In this document: one piece after another, positions 61,754 through 64,000 of the stretch
Numbering within the stretch: position 1 is the first letter of the stretch
Layout of the letters: every line of letters starts with the position of its first letter
Assembly: GCA_013397695.1 (NCBI GenBank)
Contig: VYZI01000134.1
Location: 734,830 to 798,829, forward strand
DNA from: Centropus unirufus
Taxonomy: Eukaryota; Chordata; Aves; Cuculiformes; Centropidae
Length of the DNA: 64,000 bases
Direction: 5' to 3'
Position numbers and translations under genes: made by a program
The notes under the pieces: model-generated
Databases searched by the model: none
Seen by the model: the letters and a program-made list of their open reading frames with translations, nothing else
What the model was told of the DNA's origin: nothing

Positions 61754-64000
61754 CGGGCTTTTCTCCTTGTTTATTTGTTTTTAAATGAGGAAGCTAGTAA
61801 TGATGCAACCCTTCATGTTACCTTCTTGTGTTCCTTGATGTATGCTGGTGAGTGTATTGAACAAACAAAACCACACTCACCCAAAAATTGAAAAAAAGAA
61901 TTAAAATACACTTGTACGGGAAAGCAGTGTCTTAATTTTCACATTACTACTTGGGGTTCATTGCAGTTTATTGAAACAAGTCCACATAGGAAGAGTTAAG
62001 ACTTGTAACGCAAGCAAATGCCACAGCCCTGCAAAAAATAAGTGTCATTACTTTACCTGTGCAGATTATCCTGAAAGACAAAGTAGTAGGATTGAATGAT
62101 GCCTCTACGCTATCATGCATGTATCCTGCTATTTGTTCTCTGATTTATTAAGTGTATGACCAAGGTAACCTGTTATCACGCGCCAGTTGAATTTGAGTGA
62201 TTGTCCTTGCGTGTAGTTCACATACAGAAAGGTGCCATCAGTGTTGCCTGCTGATTCTGTAATCTTTTTTTTTCTTCTGTGACTAATTGTGTGAGCTTAA
62301 TGTTATTTTTTTAATGAATAGAATAGACTTCTAATACCTGTTTAGCACTGGCCAGCCATCTGCTGGGAAAGGGATACAGCAAAAATCCAAACCTCCACTT
62401 GTGTTTCTTATCTTAACCTGTCCTGTGCCTTTCAAAGAAAGTAATTCCAGGACAGCCTTTGAAAAGTGCCTGTATCCCACCCAGAGACAATATTGCTTCT
62501 CTTCCTAGCTGGTCTGCTAATGCATCTAAGCAGCTCACTGAGAAAGCCCTGTACTTTGGCCGTGGAGCTTAGCCAAAGACTGCATCCTTTTTAGTCATTA
62601 ACTACATCATCTTTGATATATGTCTGAGGTATTTACAGTTTTTGCCTGACCAAATGTTTTCAGGCTTAACAAAACCCACACGCCTCTGTAGTGCCTATGG
62701 ATAATCCAGGTCTAACATTTCAAAGCTTTGCAAGATCCTCCCCTGATGTCTGAGAGGATATAAATAGTATTCAGTGCAATTAACATCAGCAAAGTTATGT
62801 TGCAAATACATTTACTCTGTTACTGCCTTTCCCCATGTCTTAATTTCAAGATGCTAAGTTTTCCAAAATAAATTTATCAATTTATTTTGTTTTATGAGAA
62901 GAGAAGAATTTTCTTCCTCTGTCTCACTAGAGAAGAATTGTTTCAATTCAAATCTTTTTTTTTGGTGCAGAAGTATTGAGGAGGTAATGTTATTGCTATG
63001 ATGGACTAAGAATATGAGGCAGGTGAGATTGTGTGAAGGAGTAAATTAGTAGCTGGTATAATAGAATTACCACATTTTCCTGCAAAATGCCCTGTTTTTT
63101 TCCTTTTGTAGCACCACTTAGTAGAGAAAAGGGAAAAAAAATCCTCACAATCCCCAAGCCTGTTGACATATCTAAAGATCTTGCACTACAACCGTGAGAG
63201 CATAGCTCAAGGCAGAGGGCTGGACACTCTTGGAGTCTGGCTAAAGTAGATGCCAGGCCAAATCTCACCATAATTAAAACCATTTTGGAAGCTGTTTCCG
63301 ATTATGGCAGCTGCCATTGGACCACGTTCCTCTCCCCACCCACACCCCCTCCTGCTCACGGAGGATTGGGGTTGTCCCTGAAGCAGCTCCATGCAGAACC
63401 ACAAAACCCTCCTGCTTCAGCTGTCTTCACACAGCATGGGAGGAAGCATTCTCTGGCCGGGGAAGAACGGGGCTCGCACTTATAATCTGGACTTGCAACT
63501 GAAAGGTTATTTAGGAGGCAAGTGCTCTGGCTTCCCAAAAGCAGGCTTAAAAGGCTGTAGGGTATGTTTTCAAAGCACGGCACGGGATTTCAGCCATGTG
63601 ACTCATTAATGTCAATGGGAATCATGTTGTTAAAACTTTGTGAAGTGCTTTGAAAATATATCCCTGTATGTCAATTTTCTTTGCTAGGCAAAATTATCAA
63701 AAGCAGACCTTGTGGGCCATTCTTTTTAAAAGAAGGTTTGCAGTATTATATGCTAATAAATCAACAGTAGAGTGGTCTTGATCTGCTCTTGTTTCTTCCT
63801 CCTCCCTCTCCACTTTCCATTTTACCATTGACTTTGATTTTATGCAGAGTTATAGTAACATATAGCTTTTGCAGACATCGCCTGAAGGAAGGCAACTGCA
63901 AAGTCTCAGAGACTGGATTGCAAATTGTGCGAAAAGCAAGAATTGTTATATAGAGGGATAATAATGCTTATTGCACCATTTCAGCTGTAAAGCAGATTCA

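Larger units (their letters stand above)
49034..64000. other. 15 kb of CR1-free unique DNA
   Basis: I recognise no interspersed repeat in this stretch, only simple repeats (57,571-57,604 GA-rich; 61,133-61,151 TTTG; 61,731-61,753 A-rich). It holds two perfect dyads (50,929-50,951 and 55,975-55,997), a 23-bp tandem duplication at 58,949-58,994, and some splice-bounded plus-strand segments (53,956-54,026; ending 57,936). No gene is recognised. Confidence 0.5.

Noticed and set aside
1..64000. Endogenous retrovirus, DNA transposon, CRISPR, tRNA or rRNA features
   Set aside because: I looked for long terminal repeats, pol-like frames, regular short direct repeats and cloverleaf patterns and saw none. 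The only interspersed elements I can name are CR1 copies.

Overview
The window is nuclear DNA from a bird. The main evidence is CR1 LINE retrotransposon copies in both orientations. They have the 3' ends typical of avian CR1: variants of 'agaatggtttgggttggaag' or 'agaatcaccagtttggaaaag' read on the antisense strand, closing with one or two copies of the ATTCTATG octamer. I see no bacterial, phage or organellar features, no CRISPR array, no rRNA or tRNA gene, and no complete protein-coding gene. Nearly all long open frames are antisense shadows of CR1, artefacts of the N gap, or of lengths expected by chance.

Layout. Positions 1-27,200 are A-rich unique DNA with twelve CR1 fragments (about 21% of the stretch by my estimate) and one 48-bp minisatellite. 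Positions 27,225-28,810 form a CpG island interrupted by an 885-base assembly gap (N at 27,380-28,264). This is the only convincing promoter in the window. Positions 28,811-64,000 are AT-richer with only six CR1 fragments (about 7%), five of them on the minus strand. The last 15 kb (49,034-64,000) has no CR1 that I can recognise.

The CR1 copies form two main groups. In group A the 3' end, read antisense, contains 'gggttggaagggacc'. In group B it contains 'caccagtttggaaaagacc'. There is also one older-looking type at 43,972 and a decayed copy at 41,700. All are 5'-truncated. The longest, at 16,146-17,055, keeps the end of the reverse transcriptase domain with its catalytic motif destroyed. Three group B copies share the same 5' end, one head-to-head pair abuts exactly, and one copy has a small fold-back at its 5' end.

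Working model (inference). The CpG island may be a two-way promoter, with transcription leftward on the minus strand and rightward on the plus strand. Hand counts support this: A exceeds T on the plus strand to the left (133 A to 85 T in 19,801-20,160), and T exceeds A just to the right (77 A to 139 T in 31,081-31,440), fading to parity by about 60 kb. The right-hand CR1 copies are mostly antisense to the proposed rightward transcript. Most of the window would then be intron. Several short open segments bounded by splice-like sites lie on the expected strands. I list them as low-confidence exon candidates, because segments like these also arise by chance at about this rate, and I could not assign any of them to a known protein. 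I found no evidence of a new biological system. The most useful leads are the gapped CpG island, the shared CR1 5' boundary and a perfect 11+1+11 palindrome at 50,929.
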